From NCBI RefSeq assembly GCF_009176305.1, contig NZ_BLAJ01000013.1, forward strand, positions 26,825 to 90,824: a stretch of 64,000 bases of DNA, given 5' to 3'. The notes under the pieces are model-generated. The model did no database searches. It had not been told where the DNA came from and saw nothing but the letters and a program-made list of their open reading frames with translations. Source of the stretch: Martinezella dioscoreae (GTDB taxonomy: Bacteria; Pseudomonadota; Alphaproteobacteria; Rhizobiales; Rhizobiaceae). Both the position numbers and the translations under genes were made by a program. Shown here piece by piece: positions 45,418 to 54,266 of this stretch (position 1 is its first letter; the number at the start of each line of letters is the position of its first letter).

Positions 45418-45531
45418 CGGATATCCTCGATTCGTGCCAGTGCATCGACAGTACGCGGCAATGCAACTGAACACTTATCTGCCGACGGCCAGCACCGCCG
45501 CTATGGCGACATCTGCCTGATTACGCCGAGT

Positions 45532-45654
45532 TCAATCGGCGGCAAATACGCTGCCCGACAGTAGGGGAAAACCCGTCGGCATCTGCATACATTGCGCGTT
45601 GGACCAGGTGAGCGCTGCAAGCGCAAGAGCCGCGCCAATCACAAGCCGAAGCAT
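45532..45654 (-). CDS. Possible 40-residue secreted or membrane peptide
   Basis: The short frame encodes MLRLVIGAALALAALTWSNA followed by a 20-residue tail with one Cys. It looks like a signal peptide with a tiny mature part, and GGGGA lies 8 bases before the ATG. It is too short for a family call. Rhizobia encode many such small secreted proteins, but it may also be chance; the longer open frame upstream of it does not look protein-like. Confidence 0.3.
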   Translation of the reverse strand: MLRLVIGAALALAALTWSNAQCMQMPTGFPLLSGSVFAAD

Positions 45655-45839
45655 GATATTTCCCCATCCGTGCTGCTGCCATCGCGAGGTCAGTTGCGTC
45701 GCGAGGCATTCGATCGTTAGGACGTGCCGTGGAAGCGGCAGGGTTCCATCTATATTGACCTCGTGAGGCTGACTTATGGCAAGAGTTGATTGCCTGCGAG
45801 CGATCCGCTCGGTGCTGGCCGGCCGCGGGGTCGGCATCT

Positions 45840-46238
45840 TCACCTTGCGTGATATTGCTCGTCCGTCACATGCTCCAGCCAGTCCACCACCTTGCCGTCA
45901 AGGTGTTCCTGGATGGCGATATGGGTCATGGCTGTCGTCGGCGAAGCACCGTGCCAGTGCTTCTCATTCGGTTCGAACCAGACGACGTCGCCGGGGCGGA
46001 TCTCCTCGACCGGGCCGCCTTCGCGCTGAACGAGACCCAGGCCAGCGGTGACAATCAAGGTCTGGCCGCGCGGGTGGGTATGCCATGCCGTCCTCGCACT
46101 AGGTTCAAACGTGACGCTGCTCGCTGCGGCGCGCCGCGCGTCATTAGCCACAAAGACCGGGTCGATCCGGACTGTACCGGTGAACCAGTCCGAAGGGCCT
46201 TTGCCGGAGGGCTGCGCACCGTTCCTCGTGATATCCAT
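45840..46238 (-). CDS. Cupin protein of the manganese hydroxynitrile-lyase-like type
   Basis: This is a 132-residue single-domain cupin. Motif 1 is TAWHTHPRGQTLIVTAGLG with metal-binding His, His and Gln; motif 2 is PGDVVWFEPNEKHWHG with the last metal His. The N-terminus GKGPSDWFTGTVRIDP and the C-terminus DWLEHVTDEQY strongly recall the bacterial cupin (R)-hydroxynitrile lyases and related small cupins often annotated as quercetin dioxygenase-like. The physiological reaction is unknown. It probably binds Mn or Fe. ATG at 46238 chosen by homology (MDITRNG) and a short purine-rich site upstream. Confidence 0.85.
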   Translation of the reverse strand: MDITRNGAQPSGKGPSDWFTGTVRIDPVFVANDARRAAASSVTFEPSARTAWHTHPRGQTLIVTAGLGLVQREGGPVEEIRPGDVVWFEPNEKHWHGASPTTAMTHIAIQEHLDGKVVDWLEHVTDEQYHAR

Positions 46239-46375
46239 GATGACCATCCTTTCCTGCGATGAACCGTGACGGCTCCGCTGCATGAGGGCAATCTAGCCTG
46301 CAATTGACAAAGCGGTAGAGGGCCATCGTCGTATAGACTTATGAATTGGAGCGATAAATGTCGTTCCCGCCAGAC

Positions 46376-48007
46376 TTACGACGCCATCAAGGTGCGGATG
46401 CTGCGATCTGCCGATTGCAGCAGCGCGAAAGCTTCGTAACGCCGTTCATGCAACGCCCTGATGGTACCATCCGCCGGCTCGAACCTCTTCGCCAGCCGTG
46501 ACATGGCAGCCATGGCTCCCACAAGCGAGCCGCAATGGCCGCCGGCCGTGGCGCCGAGCATGGCCGCACCGAGCAAAACGGGTTCCTCCGTATCGGCGAC
46601 AGCGACCGGCCTGCCGGTCGTATCCGCCAAAAGCTGACGTACCAATCCGCTCTGGGCAGCCCCGCCGCTGGCGATGATGAGATCGCAGGCAATGCCGTCC
46701 TGAGCCAGCTTTTCGAGCAGCTGCTTGAGGCCATAGCCGATGCCGCAAAGGCCGGCGACATAGAGCGCGACAAGATCATCGATACCGGTTTCCAGCCCGA
46801 GGCCGGAGATGACGGCGCGAGCGTTGGGATCGGCATAGGGCGAACGATTGCCGAGGAATTCCGGCACGACTTGAATGGACAGCGCGAGCTTCACGGCGTC
46901 GGACGCATTCTTGACCGCCTTCATGGCCTGCCGGTCAAGCCAGGCGACGAGCGACAAGTCTTCCGCTTCGGCCCTGGCACGCGCCTCACCACTTGCCGGA
47001 TGCATGGTAACGAGATGATCGATCGCCGCCCCTGCCGCAGATTGCCCGCCTTCGGTCAACCAGAGGCCAGGCACCATGGCAGAATAATAAGGTCCCCAAA
47101 CGCCATCGACGAAGACAGCGTCATCACTCGACGCCATCGAACAGGCGGAGGTGCCGAAGATATAGGCGAGCCTGTGCCGGACATTGGCTTTGCCGTCCGC
47201 TCCCTGCCCGCCGAGCGTCCCGACGCCGCCCGCATGGGCATCGATCAGCGACGCGCCGACCGGCGTACCAACGATGAGGCCAAGATCGCCGGCGGCAGCG
47301 TCGTTCAAGCCGCCACCGAGTGCCGTACCCGGCTCGACGATCTCGGTGCCGATCCGCACAAAGCCTTCGTCGGCCAACTCACCAAGGCCGATATCCTTGA
47401 AATATTGCGCATCCCAGCGCTTCTCGTGGGCGAGATAGGTCCATTTGCATGTCACCGTGCACACGGATCTCTGCAGCGAGCCGGTCGCGCGCCAGGTCAG
47501 ATAGTCGGCAAGATCGAAGAAATGATCCGTTGCCGCGAAGGATTGCGGTAGGTTTCGCTTCAGCCACAGGAGCTTCGGCGTCTCCATCTCGGGCGAGATC
47601 CGGCCGCCGACATAGCGCAGCACGGCATGATTGCCGGAATTGATCTCCGCCGCCTCGCCGGCCGCACGATGATCCATCCAGACGATGATATTGCGATTGG
47701 CATAGCCCGATGGTCCGACAGCCACGGGTTGGCCATCCGCCTTGACGGCGACCAGTGAACAGGTTGCATCGAAGCCGATGCCCGAAACGTCACCGGCCGC
47801 TATCTTTGCCGTTGCAACAGCCTCTTTGACGCTGTCGCAGACGGCTCTCCATATCTGCTCGCTCGACTGCTCGACGATGCTGCCGGCCTCGTGCCAGATG
47901 GTAATCGGCCGCTTGGCGGCGGCGAGCAGATGGCCATGCGCATCGAAAACCCCGGCCCGGGCGCTGCCGGTGCCGACATCGATGCCGATGAAATAAGGTG
48001 CCGTCAT
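46376..48007 (-). CDS. rbtK: D-ribulokinase (FGGY family), ribitol catabolism
   Basis: This is a 543-residue FGGY carbohydrate kinase. The N-terminal phosphate-binding strand is YFIGIDVGTGSARAGVFDAHG; the second-domain nucleotide motifs include IIASGGAAQSGLVRQLLADTTGRPV and EPVLLGAAMLGA. The long C-terminal domain and VVPEFLGNRSPYADPNARAVISGL match the ribulokinase branch. It phosphorylates D-ribulose from the preceding ribitol dehydrogenase to D-ribulose 5-phosphate for the pentose phosphate pathway. Its ATG overlaps the dehydrogenase stop (TGATG), so the two are coupled. It is the last gene of the ribitol operon. Confidence 0.87.
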   Translation of the reverse strand: MTAPYFIGIDVGTGSARAGVFDAHGHLLAAAKRPITIWHEAGSIVEQSSEQIWRAVCDSVKEAVATAKIAAGDVSGIGFDATCSLVAVKADGQPVAVGPSGYANRNIIVWMDHRAAGEAAEINSGNHAVLRYVGGRISPEMETPKLLWLKRNLPQSFAATDHFFDLADYLTWRATGSLQRSVCTVTCKWTYLAHEKRWDAQYFKDIGLGELADEGFVRIGTEIVEPGTALGGGLNDAAAGDLGLIVGTPVGASLIDAHAGGVGTLGGQGADGKANVRHRLAYIFGTSACSMASSDDAVFVDGVWGPYYSAMVPGLWLTEGGQSAAGAAIDHLVTMHPASGEARARAEAEDLSLVAWLDRQAMKAVKNASDAVKLALSIQVVPEFLGNRSPYADPNARAVISGLGLETGIDDLVALYVAGLCGIGYGLKQLLEKLAQDGIACDLIIASGGAAQSGLVRQLLADTTGRPVAVADTEEPVLLGAAMLGATAGGHCGSLVGAMAAMSRLAKRFEPADGTIRALHERRYEAFALLQSADRSIRTLMAS

Positions 48008-48735
48008 CAGAGATCCGTACTCAAAGGCAGGATCACCAGATCCCGGATTACGATGTTCCGCGGCCTCGATAGCATGAAGAGCACCGCTTCCGCCACTTCC
48101 GTCGCCTCCATGAGGCCGCCCGCGGCAATCGCTTCGTCAAGCTTTGCCTGTGGCCAATCGCTGATCAGCGCCGTTACCACCGGCCCCGGCGCCACGGCAC
48201 CGACGCGGATACCGTGCTTGGCGACCTGACGACGAACCGTATGCGTGAAGGCCTGAACGGCATGCTTGGATGCCGTATAGATCGGCTCCCACACCACCGG
48301 CACCAGACCGGCGATCGAGCTGGTCATGATGATATCGCCGGTCTTGCGCTCGATCATGTGGGGCAGCACCATTCGGACGGACCGGAACGCCGCGTTGATA
48401 TTCAGATCCAGCATCCGGTCCCAGGAATCGGGATCGCCTTCCGCCACCTCGCCGCCGATATAGGCGCCGGCATTGGCATGGAAGATATCAAGCTTACCGA
48501 ACTTGCCAAGAATCTGCGGCATCATCGCCGCTACGCTCTCGGGGTTCAGAAGATCGACGACGACGGGAAAGGCGTTCGGCCCCAGTTCTGCACAAAGGCT
48601 TTTCAGGCTGTCTTCGGCCCGGTCGACGAGGGCGACGCTGGCGCCCTCGTTCAATAGCGATTTGGCGCATTCCAGGCCAATTCCAGAGGCAGCCCCGGTG
48701 ATGGCGGCGACCTTGCCGGCAAAATCCTGTCTCAT
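48007..48735 (-). CDS. rbtD: Ribitol 2-dehydrogenase (SDR)
   Basis: This is a 242-residue SDR that oxidises ribitol to D-ribulose with NAD. TGAASGIG is the cofactor motif, NAGAYIGG follows strand 4, and YTASK is the catalytic Tyr/Lys. The sequence resembles Klebsiella ribitol dehydrogenase over long stretches, e.g. the segment LDIFHANAGAYIGG, AEGDPDSWDRMLDLNINAAF and the C-terminus VIRDLVILPLSTDL, so the specific name is justified. The ATG at 48735 follows AAGG; longer starts add a non-homologous tail. It is placed between the importer permease and the ribulokinase in one operon. Confidence 0.9.
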   Translation of the reverse strand: MRQDFAGKVAAITGAASGIGLECAKSLLNEGASVALVDRAEDSLKSLCAELGPNAFPVVVDLLNPESVAAMMPQILGKFGKLDIFHANAGAYIGGEVAEGDPDSWDRMLDLNINAAFRSVRMVLPHMIERKTGDIIMTSSIAGLVPVVWEPIYTASKHAVQAFTHTVRRQVAKHGIRVGAVAPGPVVTALISDWPQAKLDEAIAAGGLMEATEVAEAVLFMLSRPRNIVIRDLVILPLSTDL

Positions 48736-48760
48736 AACAATCCTTACCTTCTTGAAGAAA

Positions 48761-50011
48761 TCAGCCGCGCCCATGCGAGGCGCGGGAACGACGGGCGAGC
48801 GAGTCGACGATGACGGCAATGGCAAGAACTGCGCCTGTGATCATGTAGCGAAGCGCCGACGACAGATCGAGCATGGTGAGGCCGCTGGCGATCGACTGGA
48901 TGACGATGATGCCGAGCAGGGCCGAATAGGCGCTGCCGCGGCCGCCGAAGAGGCTGGTGCCGCCGATGACGGCCGCCGCAATCGCATTCAGATTGACGTC
49001 GCCTGTACCCGCCTGCTGGCTGGCCGAGGCGAGACGTGCCGCCGCTAGCACGCCGCCAAGCGCCGCAAACATGGCGCAAAGCACGAAGGCGCTGGTATAG
49101 ATCCTGCGTACGTTGATACCGGCGCGGCGCGCTGCCTCGCGATTGCCGCCGACGGCGGACATCGACCGGCCCCATTGCGTGCGCGTCAACGCGTAGTCCA
49201 TGACGATAACAAGCACCACGAACAAGGCAAACATCCAGGGAACGCCACGATCCTGATTGAGGTAGAAGGCGACGAACTCTAGGGCCACGGTGATGACAGC
49301 CGCCTTCGCCAGCAGGCCGCCGACGGAGGGCGCGGAGAGGTTCGCCTGCCTGCGTCGCCGCACAGTGCCCAAGCCGGTCGCCAGCAGAACCACACCCGGA
49401 ATAAGCGCGAAGAGATACGCAAGCGGTCGAGGAATGACGAGGAGCTGGCCGAAATTTACGATCGCCGAGCCATAGGGCAGATTGATCGAGCCGGTGGCGC
49501 CAAGCAGATAGAGCTGCATGCCGAGCACGGCGAGAAGACCTGCCAATGTGGCAACGAAGCTCGGCATGCCCAAGCGGTTGAACAGCACGGCATAGATCAC
49601 GCCAATCACACCGCCGACGACCAGCGCCGCCAGGATCGCCAACGCCACCGGCCAACCCTCATTGACCCAGAGCATGCCGACCATGGCCGAGGCGAAGCCG
49701 CTGATCGAGCCGACCGAAAGGTCGATCTCGCCGACCATCAGTACGCAGACGATGCCCAGCGAAATGATGCCGACGGTCGAGGCGTCGAACAGCAGGTTGG
49801 CGAGGTTGTTGCTGGAAAGGAAGGTCGGGTTCAGCGTGCCGAACACCGTCCAGATTATGACGAGGCCGACGACGACGGGCAACGAGCCCAAGTCGCCGGA
49901 GCGCACCTTGTCGATGGAGGAGCGAATAGTCGCGCCAAGCCCGGTATCATGGTTAACGCGGACGTCACTGCGATCGAGCAGCATGGTCGATTGCTTGCTG
50001 TCCTGGCTCAT
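48761..50011 (-). CDS. Sugar/polyol ABC importer permease (XylH-like)
   Basis: This is a 416-residue permease of the XylH/RbsC class with a long N-terminal cytoplasmic tail. Family motifs are GIVCVLMVGEIDLSVGSISGF, GGNREAARRAGINVRRIY and AAVIGGTSLFGGRGSAYSALLG. At over 400 residues with extra helices it is the XylH-type, longer than RbsC. It presumably carries ribitol, given the enzymes downstream. The start overlaps the ATPase stop by 4 bases. Confidence 0.92.
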   Translation of the reverse strand: MSQDSKQSTMLLDRSDVRVNHDTGLGATIRSSIDKVRSGDLGSLPVVVGLVIIWTVFGTLNPTFLSSNNLANLLFDASTVGIISLGIVCVLMVGEIDLSVGSISGFASAMVGMLWVNEGWPVALAILAALVVGGVIGVIYAVLFNRLGMPSFVATLAGLLAVLGMQLYLLGATGSINLPYGSAIVNFGQLLVIPRPLAYLFALIPGVVLLATGLGTVRRRRQANLSAPSVGGLLAKAAVITVALEFVAFYLNQDRGVPWMFALFVVLVIVMDYALTRTQWGRSMSAVGGNREAARRAGINVRRIYTSAFVLCAMFAALGGVLAAARLASASQQAGTGDVNLNAIAAAVIGGTSLFGGRGSAYSALLGIIVIQSIASGLTMLDLSSALRYMITGAVLAIAVIVDSLARRSRASHGRG

Positions 50012-50829
50012 GGCTGGCCCCCTTCTCTCAATTCCTGCTGGGCCTGACGCCGCCCTGCGCGTCGCGACACGGCGTTTTCCGTGGCTCCGGTGATGGCGCT
50101 GACGAGTTCCTGGTTCGAGGCATCTGGATAGAAGATGCCGTTGTTGCGGCCGAGGCGTAGCACGACGATACGGTCGGCGACGGCGCGCACATCCTCCATA
50201 TTGTGGCTGATCATGATGACGCCGAGCCCCTTGTCGCGGACGCGCTCGATGAGGTTCAGCACTTCGGCGGTTTGTGCGACGCCGAGCGCTGCGGTAGGCT
50301 CGTCGAGCATGATGAGCTTCGGCTCGAGCAGCAGTGAACGGGCGATCGCCACCGTCTGCCGCTGGCCGCCCGAAAGCGATGCGATGGGGATGCGCACGCT
50401 CGGGATGCGCGCCGCGAGCTCATTCAGCAGCGTCCAGGCGCGAACCTCCATTGCGGTTTCGTCGAGCTTCATCGGGCTCAGCTCCCGGCCGAGAAAGATG
50501 TTGGCGACGACATCGAGGTTTTCGCAAAGGGCGAGATCCTGAAAGACCGTGGCGATACCGAGATCAAGTGCCGTTGCGGGGTCGCTGAGCGTCACCTGCT
50601 TGCCGCGGAATGTAATCGTGCCTGAACTCGGCTGATGGACGCCGGCCAGAACCTTGACGAGCGTCGATTTGCCGGCACCGTTGTCGCCGACAAGCGCCAC
50701 GACTTCACCGGCATGCACATCGAGGTTGATATCCGTCAGTGCCGAGACGGCGCCGAAGTGTTTGGAGATCCCTTTGAGGCTGAGCACAAGCTCGCCGGAC
50801 GGGGCTCTATGATCGGAAGCGTCACTCAT
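50008..50829 (-). CDS. Sugar/polyol ABC importer ATPase, single domain
   Basis: This is a 273-residue ATPase with one nucleotide domain: Walker A GDNGAGKST, signature LSGGQRQTVAIARSL and Walker B LIMLDEPTAALG. XylG/RbsA proteins are normally double-length; the single-domain form occurs in some importers of this class (e.g. FrcA-type) and presumably works as a homodimer. It is encoded between the binding protein and permease of the ribitol operon. Confidence 0.92.
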   Translation of the reverse strand: MSDASDHRAPSGELVLSLKGISKHFGAVSALTDINLDVHAGEVVALVGDNGAGKSTLVKVLAGVHQPSSGTITFRGKQVTLSDPATALDLGIATVFQDLALCENLDVVANIFLGRELSPMKLDETAMEVRAWTLLNELAARIPSVRIPIASLSGGQRQTVAIARSLLLEPKLIMLDEPTAALGVAQTAEVLNLIERVRDKGLGVIMISHNMEDVRAVADRIVVLRLGRNNGIFYPDASNQELVSAITGATENAVSRRAGRRQAQQELREGGQP

Positions 50830-50873
50830 GACTCGCCACCTTCTCGGGTTGAAATGCTATCGGATGCGTTTGC

Positions 50874-50897
50874 CTCCGGCCGGCGAAGCGGCCGGAG
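50874..50897 (-). other. Hairpin after the ribitol binding-protein gene
   Basis: A perfect 9-bp stem CTCCGGCCG/CGGCCGGAG with a 6-base loop lies 17 bases after the binding-protein stop and before the ATPase gene, without a T run. It is a likely mRNA stability element that lets the binding protein be made in excess. Confidence 0.6.
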
Positions 50898-50913
50898 ACT
50901 GGGAGGCGCAGCC

Positions 50914-51996
50914 TTAGCTGCCGATACCGAGCTTCTTGCAGCCATCGGCATAACGGTCGTTGCAGAGCTGTTCCGGCGTCTGGATCGGCTTGCCGTTGAC
51001 CGTCTTGTCGATGATCTCGGCCTTCAGATTTTCTTGCGTGACCAGGGCCGGCGTGAAGAGCTTGGTCGGCGTGTCGAAGAGCTTCGTGTCGGCCTTCGGC
51101 GTCTCGCCGGAGAGCAGCTCGATCGCAACATTGGCGGCAGCTGCGGCAACGATCTCGCTCGGCTTGGAGATCGTATTATATTGATCGCCGGAAATGATGA
51201 GCTGCAGGCCGGCGATGGTCGCGTCGTTGCCCGTTACCGGCGGTACCGGATCGTAGCCGGCAGCCTTGAAGGCGGCGACAGCTGCGCCACCCGTGCCGTC
51301 ATTGGCGGCGACGACGCCGAGGATCTTCTTGCCGAAGCGCGTGATCTGACCGCTTGCCCATTGCTGCGCCTTCGGCGGCGCCCATTCCGGCGTGTCAAAT
51401 TCGGCGAGCACCGGATAGCCGCCGTCGGCGAGACCGGCATGAATGCCCTTCTTGATGAGGCCGGCGGCAGCATCCGTCGGCGAGCCGTTGATCTCAAGAA
51501 GGCCGCCATCGCCAGCCTTCACGCCCTTCGCCTTCAGATGATCGACCAGCGACTTGGCGATCATTTTGCCGATCTCTTCATTGTTGAAGGAGACATAATA
51601 GTCGGCAGCAGCCGACGGGATCGGACGGTCATAGGCAATGACACGCACGCCCTGGCTCTGCGCGAGCTTCACCAATGAGGCGGCGGCCGTCGAGTCTACC
51701 GGGTCGAGCACGATGGCTTTTGCGCCCTGCGAGATCGCCGAATTGAACTGCTGCTGCTGACGCGAGGCATCGCCATTGGCGTTCTGATAGATGACCTTGC
51801 AGCCGGCGCAGAGCTTCTTCATCTCCGCCTGGAAGCCGGGGAAATCGTGCTCCTCATAGCGTGTCGAGCTCTGGTCAGGCATCAGAAAGGCGACGGTCGC
51901 GTCCGTCACTTTGGTCGATTGCGCGAAGGCGGAAGTGCCGGCCAGAAGACCGACCGCAAGCGCAGCGCCTGCGATTTTCAGTGCGAAATGGTTCAT
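50914..51996 (-). CDS. Sugar/polyol ABC substrate-binding protein (XylF-like)
   Basis: This is a 360-residue periplasmic binding protein of the type I sugar family. The signal peptide is MNHFALKIAGAALAVGLLAGTSAFA. The mature part starts VTDATVAFLMPDQSSTRYEEHDFPGF, the XylF-type opening; VIAYDRPIPSAAADYYVSFNNEEIG and VAANDGTGGAAVAAF are hinge and C-lobe motifs. Two pairs of Cys (CAGC, and the late C-x-C type pair) could form disulphides. Ribitol is the predicted ligand from the RbtD/RbtK genes. GGAGAAA precedes the ATG. It is the first gene of the operon. Confidence 0.9.
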   Translation of the reverse strand: MNHFALKIAGAALAVGLLAGTSAFAQSTKVTDATVAFLMPDQSSTRYEEHDFPGFQAEMKKLCAGCKVIYQNANGDASRQQQQFNSAISQGAKAIVLDPVDSTAAASLVKLAQSQGVRVIAYDRPIPSAAADYYVSFNNEEIGKMIAKSLVDHLKAKGVKAGDGGLLEINGSPTDAAAGLIKKGIHAGLADGGYPVLAEFDTPEWAPPKAQQWASGQITRFGKKILGVVAANDGTGGAAVAAFKAAGYDPVPPVTGNDATIAGLQLIISGDQYNTISKPSEIVAAAAANVAIELLSGETPKADTKLFDTPTKLFTPALVTQENLKAEIIDKTVNGKPIQTPEQLCNDRYADGCKKLGIGS

Positions 51997-52085
51997 TGGA
52001 ATTTCTCCGTTCCAAATGGTAATAGTTTCCCTCGATCATCACGGCTGTCCGCACGCGATGCTCTTGTTTGGTGGTTCGCCGAGAG

Positions 52086-52137
52086 CGGTCATGTGACCGA
52101 CGCGGCGGCAATTTCGGACAAGCTTTCTCCTTCGGAC
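52086..52137. promoter_or_regulatory. Candidate AraC operator region of the ribitol operon
   Basis: Upstream of the binding-protein start there is a 14-bp palindrome CGGTCA-TG-TGACCG (52086-52099) and a direct repeat TTCGGAC at 52113-52119 and 52131-52137 (18-base period). Direct repeats of about two helical turns are typical for AraC-family activators; the AraC gene lies just upstream. Confidence 0.4.
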
Positions 52138-52200
52138 GGCAAAGGCGCCTGCCCGTTCGCTTGCCCTGAATTTTGTCTCTCCTCCCTGTCCTCCCTTGTG

Positions 52201-53085
52201 TTAGGCGGCCTCCACCGCGCGTGCGTGCTGTGCCAAGAGCGACCTGAACCGGGAGGGCGCCATGCCCTTCTGATCCAGAAAACGCCGATTGAAGTTCGAG
52301 ATATTGTTGAAGCCTGCCGCAAAGCAGATGTCGGTGATCGTCATCTCGGCCTTGCTCATGAGCAGATGGCAGGCAAAGTTGATGCGCAGCCGATTGACAT
52401 ACTGAACCAGCGCCATACCGGTATGGCGGCGGAAGCTGCGCGAAAAGGCGCTCGGGCTCTGACCGGTCAATTCGGCCAGATCGCATTCGCTGAATGGCTC
52501 GGTCAGATGCGCATTGATGTAAGCCAGCGCCTGATTGACGCCCGCCGACATGAAGCCGGATGGGTCCGGCTGATAGCCGGCGCTGGCGAGCGTACGCGTG
52601 CCCTCGGCACGGCTCATCGCATCGAGAATATTCATGAAGAGTTCGATGCGGCGGATACCTGATGCCTCGACCAGTTCGCCAAGGATCGGGCCCACGATTG
52701 TCGCAGTCTCGGGCGTGAAGAGCGCACCGCGGCGGCTCGTCTCCAATATGCCGGCGCAAGCCGATAGTTCGGGGAAGACCTTACTCGCATCGGCAAAGAA
52801 GGATTCGGAAAATTGCAGGACGCGGCAGCGCAGCGGCAGGGTGACACCGGCAGGCACGTCGCTCACCCAATTATGCGGGAGGTTCGGTCCTGTCAGCACT
52901 AGATTGCCGGGCTCGAACTCGCCGATAAAGTCGCCGATAAAATATTGACCCGTTGTCGCGACGACATGATGGATTTCGTATTCGGGATGGAAATGCCAAC
53001 GCACCGTGCGGTAGGGATAGCCGTGCTCCCACGCTTTGAAGGATTCTCCGCTGCCGATTGCGACCACTTCCAAATCGGGATTCAT
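52201..53085 (-). CDS. AraC family regulator of the ribitol operon
   Basis: This is a 294-residue regulator with an N-terminal cupin sensor (RWHFHPEYEIHHVVATTGQYFIGD, about residues 25-90) and a C-terminal double helix-turn-helix (CDLAELTGQSPSAFSRSFRRHTGMALVQYVNRLRI and ICFAAGFNNISNFNRRFLDQKGMAPSRFR). An excellent AAAGGAGGT Shine-Dalgarno fixes the ATG at 53085. It lies immediately upstream of, and in the same direction as, the ribitol importer and catabolic genes, 204 bases away, and is their likely polyol-responsive activator. Confidence 0.9.
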   Translation of the reverse strand: MNPDLEVVAIGSGESFKAWEHGYPYRTVRWHFHPEYEIHHVVATTGQYFIGDFIGEFEPGNLVLTGPNLPHNWVSDVPAGVTLPLRCRVLQFSESFFADASKVFPELSACAGILETSRRGALFTPETATIVGPILGELVEASGIRRIELFMNILDAMSRAEGTRTLASAGYQPDPSGFMSAGVNQALAYINAHLTEPFSECDLAELTGQSPSAFSRSFRRHTGMALVQYVNRLRINFACHLLMSKAEMTITDICFAAGFNNISNFNRRFLDQKGMAPSRFRSLLAQHARAVEAA

Positions 53086-53312
53086 CGGCAAACCTCCTTT
53101 CGTCCGTCCGCATTCGTTACGGTTACGGCGCCTCCTCCCAGAGGCCATCGCATCTTTTATGTGGTAACCCTACCCCTCATAGCCGCTTGCCGCTACTACG
53201 CCTTGTACGTCCAACCGATACTTTTTTGACATCAAAGGTGGCCTGTTTGGTCAAATGTGCAGTGCGACATAGCCAGCCGCGTCGCGAGACCCGTATCAGC
53301 CCGAAAGCGGGA

Positions 53313-54266
53313 TCAATCGAGATCGTCGCGAATACAGGCCTTGAACTGCCCCGGCGCAATCTCCCGCAATTGCGGAACCGTCGTCGCGCAGGCCTCGAGC
53401 GCGAAGGGACAGCGCGTGCGGAAGACGCAGCCACTCGGCGGATTTGCCGGGCTTGGAATATCGCCCTTCAGGATTTGCCGGTCGCGCCTACTGTCCGGGT
53501 CCGGTGAGGGAATGGCCGAGAGCAGCGCGCGCGTATAGGGGTGGCGTGGCCGGGCATACAGATCAGCGCTTGCAGCAATCTCCATGATCCGCCCGAGATA
53601 AAGCACAATGACGCGATCACAGAGATATTCGACAACGGCAAGATCATGAGAGATGAACAGCATGGTAAGCGCGAGGCGCTGCTGTAGGCCGCGCAGCAGG
53701 TTGATGACCTGCGCCTGAATGGAGACATCCAGTGCCGAGACGGGTTCGTCGGCGACCAGAAATTCCGGCCCGAGCGCAAGCGCGCGCGCAATGCCGATCC
53801 GCTGGCGCTGGCCGCCTGAGAATTCATGGGCATAGCGATTGATCGCGTCCGCCGGCAAATCCACCTGTTCGAGCGCCGCGCGTGCCCGATCCAGCCGATC
53901 GATACGGCTGCCGATACGCTGGATCTTCAGCCCCTCGTACAGGATCTCGCCGATGGTCATGCGCGGCGACAGGCTGGCGAAGGGATCCTGAAAAATATAC
54001 TGCATGCGCGGTCGCATGCGCCTCAGATCGCCGGCGTCGAGCCTGGTCATTTCCGTGCCGTCGAAGCGCACGCTGCCGGCCGATGGCTCGATCAATCGCA
54101 GGATAGACCTGCCGATCGTCGTCTTGCCGCTGCCGGACTCTCCCACGAGCCCCACCACTTCGCCTTTTCCGATATCGAAGGAGATATCACGAAGGATGGA
54201 AATCCTTGCGCCGCGGGACACATAGTCCTTGGCAAGATCGCGAACGGAGACGAGCGCTTCGGTCAT
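53313..54266 (-). CDS. Oligopeptide-type ABC importer ATPase (DppF/OppF-like)
   Basis: This is a 317-residue ATPase: Walker A GESGSGKTT, signature FSGGQRQRIGIARAL, Walker B FLVADEPVSALD. The C-terminal oligo_HPY region contains GDIPSPANPPSGCVFRTRCPFALEAC, the Cys-rich motif of this class. Its ATG directly abuts the stop of the DppD-like gene. It is the last gene of the GntR/DapA-like operon. Confidence 0.94.
   Translation of the reverse strand: MTEALVSVRDLAKDYVSRGARISILRDISFDIGKGEVVGLVGESGSGKTTIGRSILRLIEPSAGSVRFDGTEMTRLDAGDLRRMRPRMQYIFQDPFASLSPRMTIGEILYEGLKIQRIGSRIDRLDRARAALEQVDLPADAINRYAHEFSGGQRQRIGIARALALGPEFLVADEPVSALDVSIQAQVINLLRGLQQRLALTMLFISHDLAVVEYLCDRVIVLYLGRIMEIAASADLYARPRHPYTRALLSAIPSPDPDSRRDRQILKGDIPSPANPPSGCVFRTRCPFALEACATTVPQLREIAPGQFKACIRDDLD

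Noticed and set aside
48007..48735. Generic FabG-like SDR
   Set aside because: Long stretches resemble Klebsiella ribitol dehydrogenase and a ribulokinase follows, so the specific call is better.
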